Positions 1-11,675 of a DNA stretch of 64,000 nucleotides are shown piece after piece. The notes under the pieces are model-generated. The model made no database searches. It was not told the origin of the DNA and worked only from the letters and a program-made list of their open reading frames with translations. The stretch's first letter is position 1; each line of letters starts with the position of its first letter. The translations under genes were made by a program, and so were the position numbers. The stretch lies in the NCBI GenBank assembly GCA_029747015.1, contig JAKOGI010000178.1, forward strand, positions 850,069 through 914,068, given 5' to 3'. This DNA is from Carnegiea gigantea (lineage: Eukaryota > Streptophyta > Magnoliopsida > Caryophyllales > Cactaceae).

Positions 1-490
1 GTCACTTGGTATAGACGGCTGTGTCATTTGGCATGGCCATGCTAATTCCCTGTAATTTTCTAACATGCTTCCCTTTGGATGACATGGCTGACTTTCTCAT
101 TTGGCTTTCTCATTTTCTAATTTCTATTATTTTTTATTTAGTCTTGTTTATTTCATACAAAATAATGTTAAACCAAGAGTTCGCATAAATTAGGTTCAAA
201 ACGGTGAAAAGATCAAAGAAGCATGAACATAAGCTCAAATCAGTCAGAAGCATGGTTAAGCAAAGTTCATCATAAGGGTAATCCAGGTAATGGTATATGG
301 ATCATTCCTCTAGATTTTGCCAGTAGCTAGTGGCATGGCTGACCGTATCAAATGGCACAACTGGCCATGTCAAGTTACACAGCTATGTCACTTGGCAGGC
401 ATCCGTGTCATCTGGCATGGCCATGCTAGCTCCCTGTAATTTTCTAACATGTTTCCCTTTGGATGACATGGCCAGCTTTCTCATTTGGCA
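1..490 (+). repeat. Direct repeat of ~104 bp with 386-bp period
   Basis: Bases 1-105 recur at 387-490 with few changes; both begin GTCACTTGG and contain CATGGCCATGCTA and TCTAACATG. The segment between them is not itself visibly repeated a third time. This is probably an internal duplication in the LTR of element A; the first copy may start outside the window. Confidence 0.75.
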
Positions 491-1801
491 TGAACCGAGC
501 CACATAGGCGATGTACGAGTCTACGTATTCGCCCCTTTTTGCCCCCTTTGGAGATCATCTCTTATTGTAGTTCTCTCTTAGATTCTAGGTTTTAGTGTAA
601 CCTCTTAAAGACACATTAGGGAAATAACTAAATTGGTTGTACTTATGTATATTAATGAACAAGAGTAAAGATTTAAATTTTTATGACTAAGTCTTTTCTT
701 CCATTTCTTTTTAATTTACGCTTGTCTATTAGGTTATTAAATGAATTTCCTATTTGTTTGACTGCACTATGTTATTTAGTAGTTAGATTTGGTGGCGTTG
801 ATTGTGAGTAGCCTCTATAAGCGTTACTTAATCTTGGTTAGGCCTTAACTCACCTTGTTTATGCTTTATTTTGTAGCTTTATCTTATGCCCGCCAGGCGT
901 TCAATGAAATACTAATAAGAGCTTTCATCTGTATTTTTAGGAGATTGACTTATACTAAAAGGCGAAGTAAGTTGGCGAATGCAGGTAGAGAGAATACCTA
1001 GGATTTGATGGAAAATAGTCTAAATCCTAGTTAAGCCCTCAGTTGCCACTCTTGTATATCTAATTGGCATCACCCTAATGAAAATAGGTGGCTAGAACAA
1101 TTAGAGTAGCCTTTAAAGGGATTGGGCGATTTTTAGCAATGTAATGACTATCTCTGAATACTAGTATAGACATGGGAAGATTAGGGTTTCATCTCACCAA
1201 TTGGTTTATCTTGTATCGTCAAATCGTAACCCAAGCTCATTTTTGCATTTCTCTAACTTAATTCATTTTCTACCATCCTGTGTTTTTCCTAACTTGAAAT
1301 CTTAAGTTGGCCCTGTTATTTTAAGACATAGTTCCCTATAGGTACGACATGTACTTGCTGACCGCTAGCTGTAGCTGTACCATGCACTAGTGATTTTGAA
1401 TTAACAAGTTTTTAGTGTCATTGCTAAGAAGTTGTTGCTAATCTGTATTGGAGTTTACTTGAGCATTCAAGACTAGACCTTTTTATTTTTTAAAAAATAC
1501 ACAAAAAAATCAAATTCAAAGAACAAAGTCCAAAATGCTTGCTTTTAATTTCCCCCAAAATGAGCGTGAATTGTTTTGAAGATACTTCAATATATTACAT
1601 GTTTTTCTTATTCATTATGATTATTACATAAAGAAATAGGAAATTTTAAAATTCCCCCAAAACGGGCATGAATTATTTTGGAGATACTTCAATAGATTAC
1701 ATGTTTTTCTTATTCATTGTGGTTATTACATAAAGAAATATGGCCTATGAGGCTGTGAATTTTAAAACTGTGCTCTATTAGAGTATTGGGATTTTTGTGC
1801 T

Positions 1802-2830
1802 ATGAATGTTAAGGAGGCTTGGGATTTGCTTGAGTGGATGGCTTGGGATACTTGTAAATCTAAGACTAGTTATGCTTGCACCCCATCAACTCACATCCCT
1901 GATTTTAACCCTCCTTTGTGTGAGACATGCAATTCTTCTGGCCACAATAATAATTCTTGTCCTTATTATGGTATTTCCACTGATCATTACGCTGGACTTA
2001 AAAACTTCATAGGGACAATGAATGAGCAACATGCTAGGTTTGTTAATGATATGTGGAAGTATGACATGTTGCATGAGACCGACCTTAATGTTATTTCTCC
2101 TAAACTTGTTTAGTTTGTGTGATGATGGTACATGTTCTTTTCCTTTAGAGTCTAACATAGATGAAATATTTGGCCCTCCCTCACTATCATTACCTTTGAC
2201 TCCTTCATCCTTTATTTTACGTTAAAGAAGGATGACACATGTTGCAAGCCAGAAGACACTTTAGCTAAGAAGCATGCTTTTGAAGAGACTCCTTTAGTGG
2301 AGTCATGTGAGAATGTTGTAGTTAAGGTGTTACCTAATCTTGTGCTTGTTGAACATGGGTCCCTTGACCCCTTTGACTTAATCCATGCTTTCCTTTCTTG
2401 TTCACCACCATCCCCTTCCTCTAAGTGTTACGTTGTGGTGCCCATTAACTATTAAGTTATTGGTGATCTTCATTTTGACGTAAGCTATATGGATAACATG
2501 TTTGGTATACTTGAGGGAATATGATTGACTATGTTAGGTCCCTAGGTAACTTTAAGGGGGATGAACCCTCCCTTGACCCTGATTATGCATACCCAATGAC
2601 ATTCCGAGGAAAATCATGGTAGACTACCTTCTTGGATCACAATTTCCTCTTTTTTTCTATGGCATTTCATAGTTTAGAAGAGCTCTCACTTTCATTTCTA
2701 TATTCATATTTGTATGCTCTTACTTACATTTGTTTGAGTGGTATCCTCATGTGCTTGATAAGCTTCTGTAACCTTTGATGCGTGGCATCCAAATTAGTGG
2801 CTTGTGTCTTGATTGTGGAGCATTGTAGAG
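1802..2830 (+). pseudogene. Gag-like relic of element A with CCHC zinc knuckle
   Basis: A 103-residue open stretch (1,802-2,113) starts with an EAWDLLEW-like motif and carries a CX2CX4HX4C zinc knuckle, CETCNSSGHNNNSC, at 1,919-1,960. Beyond it the reading shifts frame and continues as a low-complexity Ser/Pro/Leu-rich region to about 2.8 kb, where a stretch reading RRALTFISRFIFVCSYLH resembles the better preserved C copy at 58.6-58.8 kb. CCHC knuckles bind nucleic acid in retroviral-type Gag proteins; the rest of the protein is not a family I can name. Stops and frameshifts make it non-functional. No protease, reverse transcriptase or integrase was found in this copy. Confidence 0.6.
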
Positions 2831-3063
2831 GAATGGCTGATTCTTCTTGAGCCTTGCTTAAACCACTATGAAAGGAGGTGTTACTTTATGTGCAACCAAT
2901 GCTTAAACTACAAAATTGGTTTCATCCTTTTTCTTATTTAATCTTTATTTTGTATATATTTTCCCCTTTTTCTTTATTGACTATTGATTTTGTATATTTG
3001 TTGTTATAGGCATGTTTTTTACATATATGTTCATTGTGTTGTTGGTTTTATGGCTCCTTGGCT

Positions 3064-3098
3064 CACAATGAGGACATTGTGAGATCTAGATGTGGGGA
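3064..3098 (+). other. Conserved CAATGAGGACATTGTG box of the A/B/C family
   Basis: CAATGAGGACATTGTGAGAT followed by CTAGATGTGGGG lies about 0.25 kb past the gag-like relic. The same box occurs in element B (about 55,745-55,783) and, in reverse, in C (about 58,333-58,375), in diverged surroundings. Its purine-rich tail suggests a polypurine-type priming site, but that role is inferred. Confidence 0.5.
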
Positions 3099-3847
3099 AA
3101 GAGAAGTCATTTTTCAAACTTTCGTAAAATAAAAAAAGAAAAAAAATTTCAAAATGCTAAAAAGATTTTCTATTTTTGAGTGATTTTAGGGAACTGTGTA
3201 ATTTTTTTATTGGCCTTGGTCCTTGTAGCTTGGCTATTAGCTTGTAAATGAGCAAGCTATGCATGATAGATCTTTGTCACAAGTGTGCCATTCCATGCCC
3301 TTTTCCTCACCCCTACATTCATTCTAAAGCAAGCTTACTTTGGGTATGTCATGTGCGACTTTCAATCTTTATAGACTATGATTACAGGTAGTCTCATGTT
3401 TTATTTAATGTTGACTCTTCTATGATTGCAATCTCTATCACTCGATTTGACTCTCTTCAAATCATTATTTAACATGTGCATTTTGATAACATGATAGAGG
3501 ATTCTTTATTGTATTGATGAGCCACATGAGCCAACAGCGACCCTATGTTGAATGTTTGTCTCTTGTTGTCCTCTTTGAGCCTTTGACTTGTTTCTTTTGT
3601 TGTGAACCTCCATCTTATACCTTCAGCCAAGCATATTTTCTTATACCCAAGCCAAGTCTGATAGAGCTTCACTTCAACCTTGAGAATGGATAGCATTTTG
3701 TTGTTGGTGTATTTTGATAGTTACTTTTGTGGTGCTTTGTTTTGGTGAGTGGATTGTATTAATTTGTACATTGATTTTTTACCTTTCTTTGATATATTGA
3801 TTTTCACATGATGTTCATTGGGACTTGAGTTTGATTGGCATATTTGT

Positions 3848-4239
3848 TGTAATAACCCGACCCTACCTCATATTTATTTATTTAAATCATATTTATTTAT
3901 TTAATTAATCATGTTTATTCATTTAATTTATCATATTTATGGATTTAATCACTCATGGTTATTTGTCTAACCAAATCATGTTTATTACTTCAATTACACT
4001 CAATTTGTATATTTACCGAATTACATTGTGTCATTTAAATTTTTCACTTTCATTTATCGTATTTAATCATCCCGATTGGGGATATTTCATTTGGGTCCCA
4101 TTTTTCCATTTAAGTTTCATTAATTTGTTAGTTCAAGTTTTGTTGATTAATTAAATATCAGGTGAATCGATAGTCGGCCTTGATAATTATGGTTTAAGAA
4201 ATTATTATTATTATCATTATTATTATTGTTGTTGTTGTT

Positions 4240-4278
<39 letters not shown>

Positions 4279-7200
4279 ATTATTATTATTATTATTATTA
4301 TAACTTTGCGAAAGTTTAATTTTGAGTTATGCAAAATTGTTATCGTTACGAAGTGTTTTATTTCCGAACCCAACTTATTTCAGCCAGTTTGAAGCCCCAA
4401 CAAGTTGCCCATTAATCTAACTAATTACCATGGTTAAACTTAACCATGATTAGCTTAAAAAGATGGCTTTACTAGATAAAATTTCAGCCAAGTGTGTTGA
4501 TTAGTCAAAACACACACAACTCAATCCAAAGCTCACTTTCTCTCTCCTCTCTCACCTCCCTCACAGTAGTAGCTGGGCAGCACTTCTTGGCTATTTTTCG
4601 GCCATTTTTCCAGCCAGCCCTAATGGTTTTTGACCCCTCCAAACATCCTAGTACCTCAAGCTACCATCCTCCATCATCAAAACCACTAAACCTTATCTCC
4701 ATCTCAACTTATTTGCAATCAAAGTGAGTAATCTTGAAATTTGATCTTATTGGTTTTGATTTTTATTTTAGTTTTGATTCTTGTTTTGATGTTTGTGATC
4801 ATTGATCATGATATTTTAATAAGAAATAAAAGTTATTTTGGTGTTGATCATGGTGAAGTTGAGCTTGAATCATGCTAGGGTTTAGGGATGATCATGTTCA
4901 TGCAAGCTCAAGTTAAAATCATGTTTATGGACTGATTATGATGATTATGATGATTATTTTGTATTTAATTTTATAATAATTAGTTTTATTGATGATTATG
5001 AGGATGTGTTTGGTGATTTAGAATGATTTCGAGTGAGGATTTATGTGAAAAAGGAAGAGAAAACTAAACCAGTGAAGGCTGGAAATTTCAAAAAAATAGG
5101 GCAGACTTCAGGATTGAATTGGTAATGATCAAGACATAGGAAACTTATCATTTTTGGTAGGTAGATAGCTCAGCATGTTAGCTTTCAAATGGCTTTTGAA
5201 TCGTCTTAATTTGAGTCTGTGGAAAAAGTTATGGTCGTTTTACCAAAACTATGCAGATTGGACCAAACACTAGCACACTTGTATTTTAGCCCTATTTTGG
5301 GAATCCTATAGTGGAAATCACATTTTGTATTGCACATAAAAGTTTTTTGAGACTTCCTAATCTTTTTATATTGGGGTTTTAGGTCTCCATTTGATGTCTA
5401 GGGTGAAAGTTATGAATTTTTGAAATGAACTGACCTGTTTTGGCGCAAATTAGGCTGTTATTGTAATTTTTGTACAGCATATACTTGGAGGAAAATTTAG
5501 AAACTTTTACTGTAGATTGTCCATATTATTTTCAAATTTTCTATAAGATTTCATGAATTTTGGTTGAGTATTTTGAGTTTGATGATTTTTGGAAGCATTT
5601 TGAGTAATTGTGTAAAGAGCAATAATAACGATTGAGTGAGATTGATAATGCATTCATTTTATGTATTTGGGCCCAGTAAGGTCATTTAAGGGGGAAATAA
5701 ATATTCACGGACTTTCATGGAGCTTTTAGCTTGATTAATGAGAAAAAAGAAGACAACGACACAATTTCAGAGCTTGTTTATGAGCTTTGAATTATTTATA
5801 GATTTTATAAAGAAAATACCAAGTTTAGTGAGCTTAATAGCTTCTTTTGAGTTCAATGATTCATTTGGGGTGGAATTCTATATCTAATGGATTTATGAAT
5901 GAAATATGAGAAGTAGGGAGAGTTGTGACCCAGAAATCATATTTATCAGACCAAGTTATTGCAGTTTATGCTATTTCAAACCAAGATATATCTCTCTTGG
6001 CCTCAAACCTTTATTACTCACTCACTTCAGAGTGTATCAAATATATATTTATCAAGCCAATCTAGTGTACTTGCTGTTATCTTGAACCAAGCTATACATC
6101 AGCGAGCCTTAAACCCATATCAGCAGCCTATCTCAAAAAAGGCCACAGCCACTCCCTTATTTGTCACCATCAAGGCCTTTTCCTTTGTAATCTCATTTAT
6201 CTTACTGTTGTCTATTTTACTTTCATTTACTTTATATCAAATTTAATTACTTTCACCAATTCAATCTTGAAGTTATATTGAAATACCAAACTTATGTGTA
6301 TCATTTAATCACTCAATTTCTATTATGCATCCTTTTACTTACTCAATTATGTGAGTAAGGATCATTTACTGACTACACATGCCTATAATGGCATTTATGA
6401 AATAGAGTCGAGGCTTAGTTATCGTTCCCCATTATGCATAAGTGTTATCAAGTCAGAACATATTTATCAAGTCAGATGACATTTTTTTAAAGACTCAAGG
6501 TACATCCATTACCTGTATTTTTAGAAAGGAGAACATGTTTATCAAGTTACAACTCTTAATGAGTTTATCAATGAATCAGTTTATACAGTGATTTGCCATT
6601 TAACTTGTGACCTCGTTAGTTATCATCTATAAGGCGTCAGCCCATCATTTACCGCGCGGCTTCAGGCCAACTCTTGATCGGATTGACAGGTGTACACCTA
6701 TGTATAGATCATATCATTGCGAGGGGTTCACATCAAGATAATAATGAGCAATTCAGTTTCATATTACTTTCATTTTCATTATTATTGTCAACTAAATGAA
6801 TTGCAAAAGCGGGTACCCATCAACAGTTTTTCTATGCTCATTTTATAATACAAGAATGTATGTATTGAGTTTTTGTTCACATTTTCGAATTTTTTCATAT
6901 TTTCTATTTTAGGTGATGAAGTATCACATGTTTCTCCTTTTAGCAAGCCCTTTTCGTAGCTGTCAGATGCTCATAGTGGATTCAGCATATCATGAATGTT
7001 AGGATCGACCTCAAGGTCAACTCGGCTCTATGCTCAATGTACTTATGTAGTGTGAGTGGAGTTAGCAAATGGTATGATTAAGTTGATTGTACTGAAGTTG
7101 AACTATTATGGACTTCAGTCTTGGGGTGTTTTAGTTTAATAGATATTGTGATTTGAACATAAGTTGCAAGATCAAACGGATTCAGTGAGCCTTATCCTTA

Positions 7201-7285
7201 TTAGGACGACGGTAGCACCTCTATTGTTAAGTCCTCCGCTGCAGTTTTCCGTAAATCATGTCATTAGTATTTTGAAGGTGTTACA
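3848..7285 (+). repeat. LARD array LTR 1 (3,438 bp)
   Basis: Starts TGTAATAACCC and ends GGTGTTACA, so both TG and CA termini are intact. It holds a TTA/TTG trinucleotide tract at about 4,196-4,302 and a pyrimidine-rich block at about 4,530-4,566. A stretch at about 6,480-6,535 is shared with LTR 3 but missing from LTR 2. Confidence 0.85.
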
Positions 7286-7288
7286 GAT

Positions 7289-7302
7289 TTAGTATTAGAG
7301 CC
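7289..7302 (+). other. Primer binding site, tRNA-iMet type (internal region 1)
   Basis: TTAGTATTAGAGCC lies three bases after the LTR 1 end and is a mutated form of TGGTATCAGAGC, the complement of the 3' end of plant initiator tRNA-Met. The copy in internal region 2 (15,098-15,111) reads TTAGTATCAGAGCC and is closer to the consensus. Confidence 0.7.
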
Positions 7303-10300
7303 AAGGTTTTAAGGGCTATTGTGAGCTATCAAGTGTTTATGAGTTAGCTATCAAGGTGTGTATGAGTTATTTTGGACCAGTTCAATGAGCTATCAACTAT
7401 AAGTTCATACGTATGGGCATGTATGGAGGAACCGTTTCCATTTGGGTGACTCAATCATTTGGTAATATCCTGAGATTCAAGCATTAGTGAAGTGGAGTGT
7501 GGAACCATTTGGGTCACCTGTTAGGGAGGCATGCTCTCATTTATCTCGAAGTTGTGTTGTATGTTTCATTTCTCTCATTTGTTTAAATTTTTGCAATCGT
7601 GCACTCCGGGTGTGTGACCCGTTGAGTTATGAACTCCCGCGTGTAGCCGTTGAGCTGTTGAAGTGCTTCTCTCCATTTTAGGGATCTATTATAAAGCCTT
7701 AAGCATAAATTTTAGTCAGTTTTTAGGCGAAACTCTGCCCGTTTTGCCTCAGGATTTGAGAGTCTTATTGAGGTATGTTAATATATAGTTGAAACCCGAT
7801 ATGGGGAAGCCATTTGCAAATTCTTAAAGGACTAATATAGTGTCAAGTTAGATATAAACCTCTAGATGAGGAAATGTCTTGTGGGGCAATATCTTTGAGG
7901 TGAATCAGTATGAGATGAGCACTACAATGAGCGCTTATGTATAGTGATAATAATTAGTATCTTAAGGTCTGCTACTTGGCATTATATGTGTGGTACAAGT
8001 AAGATTAAGCTGCCGTGTATAGGAATTATCTGATCTAGATACTAAGACCTTACCTCATCAATGTTCCCATTACTTCATTTCATTGACTTATTTCTGCCCT
8101 AGTTACCTTGAATTATTCAGAGGTATTAGTTCTTTGCCACTAATACTTTCTTAATTTGTAATGGAGTATTTATGAAAATTCTCATATGTGGTATGTGGGG
8201 AGTTCTTCAAACACATCAGAGCAACCATTCTTATAGGTGATTCAAACCCTGACAATCATAACCATTTAATTCTCTGTTTCTATAATGACGCTTATAATGA
8301 CCGCCGGTATGCGTTACTGTGTGATTTGCAGTTCTTCCTAAGCATATTGTGTCCATTCTACTTACAATTCAGTCATCACTATGTTTATATTTTTACTGAC
8401 ACCTACTTTAACTCCTTACTTCTATTTGGGCGCTATTCATTTATTACTTGCAAAGCCTTTGATTGCTTCAGACCCAGTCATTGAGTACCCTTTCAGTAAT
8501 TAAATGGATCCATATTGTTCGTGTTTTTATAGGACCGTAACATTGTGTTGGCATACTACTCTATGGCCGTGACTGCATGTCATTACTCAGGTTATTTTGG
8601 CAATCCTTTCTTTACTAGTACAGCCTATCTTATGAATGATAAACAATGATTTGTGCTATTTCCATCTGCCAGCAGTTTTGAAGTTTATATGCCTACCCAA
8701 GACTTCATTTACTGCAAAATGTGTTATTGATGGATATTATCATGTTCAGTCATAAGACTGACTCCTTTATCTTGACGTATTGTCCTTTCAAACACCAGAT
8801 GAATCCCTTATGGTAGTGTTGACCCTAATCTTCGTCATTTTACTCACATACGGATACCGTATGACTTCTCAAAAGCCGCTTTGGGAATCTGTCACATTTC
8901 TTCACCTTCATTACTTAATATTCTCTCCCAACTTCATAACATCGTTCATTTACTTTACTATCATGACCGTTTTGAATAAACTGCATGTCTTATATATGCA
9001 GAACATTTATATGCCTTACCTCTTTTATTACAAATCTTCGTCCTTTCATTCATTCAGCTTACATGCCCGTCTTTTTAACCAATAAAGAAATATCTTTGCA
9101 AGAATTTATGGTGTGGTTGCAGCTCTTTACACTTTAGATCGCCCCCCTGTCTTTTAAATTTACTGAGACTAGTAGGCAGTTGAATGTGTTGTCTTTTATA
9201 AATATACCTCTATTAGTATTGCTGGAACTATATTTATTGGGCATTCAATCCAATTTGATTGGCATACCTTGTTATCATTATGGGGATGAACTGATTGTGT
9301 ACTTATAGAAGATGACTTGTAAAGATCTTAAGACTAGTTTGAGAAATGTGTAAAGACTATACGTGTGTTTCTATGGACTAAGAGAAGAAAAAACCCTATT
9401 TCTGCCCCAATTTCACTGTGCAAGTAAGTCAGTTATCATGTCAGTAATGCATTGAATGTTAGTGATATCCCAATCCACACTCGGTATGTACATATCCATA
9501 ATTACAGTTTGTGAATTTAGAGATGTTTCATATGAGAACTATCAAGACTGTTTCTTCCCTAGAAGCATTGATTTGCCTATTAACCTAACTCTTGATTGTT
9601 CAGCCCATTTTCAGAGCCCCTATCACATGGCCCCTAGCCGGATTCAAGGAACTATAGATTTAGTAAAGTGAGTTGTTACCGAAGGGAGTTATTTAACTAA
9701 GTGTGCCATCACGGGAAACCCTAGTTTTATATATGTGAAGAAGGAAGGCAGAATCTTATGGTTGTGCACAGCGTGCAGAGAGTTGAATAAGATCGCTATC
9801 AAAAACAAGTGCCCTACACCTTGAATAAATTATTTATGGGATTAATTGCCAACAACAGAAGTCTTTTCCAGGAATAACTTGAGGTTCGGATATCACACCT
9901 AAACCATGCAACCACAGTTTATCTTTTGCAAGATTGCCCTTTTATAATAATTCTTGAAATTGTTGGCTTGTCTCATCTTCAAAACTTGATACTATCCAAT
10001 ATTGTTTAATCTCCCTTGCATTTCAACCTAATATTTCTTATTAGCGTGATCTTCCATGTCTTTGCAAACCCATTGTTAAACGTGCAATACATTTTTATTC
10101 AACCTTATATGGTTGTCAACATTCCAGTGCTCTCGACCTTCACCATCTTTATTTCATGATCATGAGTTGTAGTTCATTCCGTTGAGAGCTGATTCACCCA
10201 TCTACCTTACATCTCATTCATTCAAAATGATACAATTCATAATGTAATTCAACTCTCATTGGTGTGGGTGATTGCGATTGTCATAATCCCCTTACTCTCT

Positions 10301-11640
10301 TTATTTTGAACTATAACTTCCACACATATATCTTACATTCTGATAAATAAACTTCTGTATTCTCTATTTAATCTTATTGTTGTCCTATTGTAGCTTGCTC
10401 AATCTATTTATCTATCCATTGGCACTTTGTTCGTCCAATCCATTTATCTATCCATTACACTTTCCTGATCCAATCTATCTATCTATTTATTGTGCATTGC
10501 TTGTCCCATCTATCTATTGCACTTATCTTGTTGCTTATGGCTATGCAGTCACCTAGTTGAAGCTTCGTTGCTTGTCATCTTGTTTCCAATTCATCAGTTA
10601 AACCCAAGTATAACCAGGCCATCTTTCTCCTTAGTTGATTATTTATTGGACCCTTTATCATCCATATTTATAAACCACACTTCTTGTGGCATTATATTTC
10701 AGAATTTATGATGCACTTATGGTTATCTTTATTTTAACCACCCTATGATAATCTCTCCTTTAGTAGCCTTTCCTAGTCTCATTGCTCATTTCTTTTGTAT
10801 GCAATGATTCGCTTGGCTAAGGATTTCATCACTCTTATCCCTAACCATGGTCATTTCATTGCCCATTATCGACCGGGAGCAGATCCTTGAGTAGTCTGAT
10901 GAGGGGAGATCATGTGATGCAGTAGGAATATCAGATGAGGACATTTGAATAAGGGCATAATATCAAGCACTCTCCAATTATATTGGAGTGAGCCAGAAGA
11001 AACATTGAGTATAAGGTCAGAGCTAACCCAATCAAGCATTAAGAGGGAAAATTCAAGCACATGTTGAGGTGATATAAGGTCGACAAAAGAGTTGTGTTGG
11101 CAAAACAAAGAAATAACCAAAGTCTCAGATGGGTTATGAAGTATTTCAAAAGGTTTTTTCTAATCAAAGTAGTAAGAGACTGACTATCCAAGGACAAGTA
11201 GGGACTAGTTACATAGGGCCTTATGATTCATTGAAAGGTTAAATCCTGTAGCATGTTGACTGCACCTACCTGTTGAACCCGAACACGTATATGACGTGTT
11301 TATAGCTCGTAATAGTATTAGAGTACTTACTAGGGTATACATCAGTTTTCATTAGTAGACAAGGTGATGAACTAGTACTAAGCACCTCCTTACTAGTGAC
11401 AAGGTTCTTTTCTTTCGAAGGGAATATCAATTTTGAATCATAGTAATTGAGTTCATTGAGGCTATTGTGTGAGAAGTATCCGCATCTACTGCTGAAATAT
11501 GGGATTAAGCAGTTATACAATACATAGACGCCCTTAGTCGGAGTAAATTGAACAAATTATACCTCTTCAGAGGGAAGCAATGGGAACCAATGGCCCATAT
11601 GTTTTTAAAGCAGCATTGTATACATTTGACAAGTGCCATA

Positions 11641-11675
11641 AGTTTCGAGGACGAAACTCCTTAAGAGGGCAAGGC
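11641..11675 (+). other. Pre-LTR box and polypurine tract before LTR 2
   Basis: AGTTTCGAGGACGAAACTCC is followed by TTAAGAGGGCAAGGC directly before LTR 2. The same arrangement precedes LTR 3 at about 19,480-19,514, with TTTGAGGACGAAACTC and AAAAGGGGAAGGC. It marks the end of each internal region and is characteristic of Tekay/Del-type chromoviruses. Confidence 0.65.

Larger units (their letters stand above)
1..3847 (+). mobile_element. Element A, left part: degenerate Athila-like non-autonomous LTR retroelement
   Basis: The sequence from about 115 to 330 is repeated in direct orientation at about 23,900-24,125, so it is read as part of a 5' LTR cut by the window edge. Stretches at about 840-1,300 match, in reverse, about 60,120-60,500 in element C, and the gag-like relic and the 3,064-3,098 box recur in elements B and C. 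The family is placed near Athila because B and C keep a tRNA-Asp-type primer site; in A that site is not readable. The element is interrupted at 3,847 by the LARD-like array and resumes at 22,992. The LTR/internal border (roughly 1.3-1.4 kb) is inferred, not seen. Confidence 0.6.
7286..11675 (+). mobile_element. LARD array internal region 1
   Basis: The 4.39-kb segment between LTR 1 and LTR 2 has short open frames only, such as 8,188-8,484 and 8,780-9,085. Each has a counterpart in internal region 2, but the differences change many residues and no gag, protease, RT, RNase H or integrase motif is visible. Relative to region 2 it lacks about 35 bp near 10,386. It ends with TTTCGAGGACGAAACTCC and a purine-rich AAGAGGGCAAGG tract just before LTR 2. 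Confidence 0.75.

Noticed and set aside
4196..4302. Possible CRISPR-like or structured repeat array
   Set aside because: It is a plain TTG/TTA trinucleotide microsatellite inside a retrotransposon LTR.
8188..9085. Open frames of 98 and 101 residues in internal region 1, each with a counterpart at 15,995-16,291 and 16,587-16,892
   Set aside because: The pairing follows from duplication of the whole internal region. The copies differ at many residues with no sign of preference for silent change, and there is no motif.
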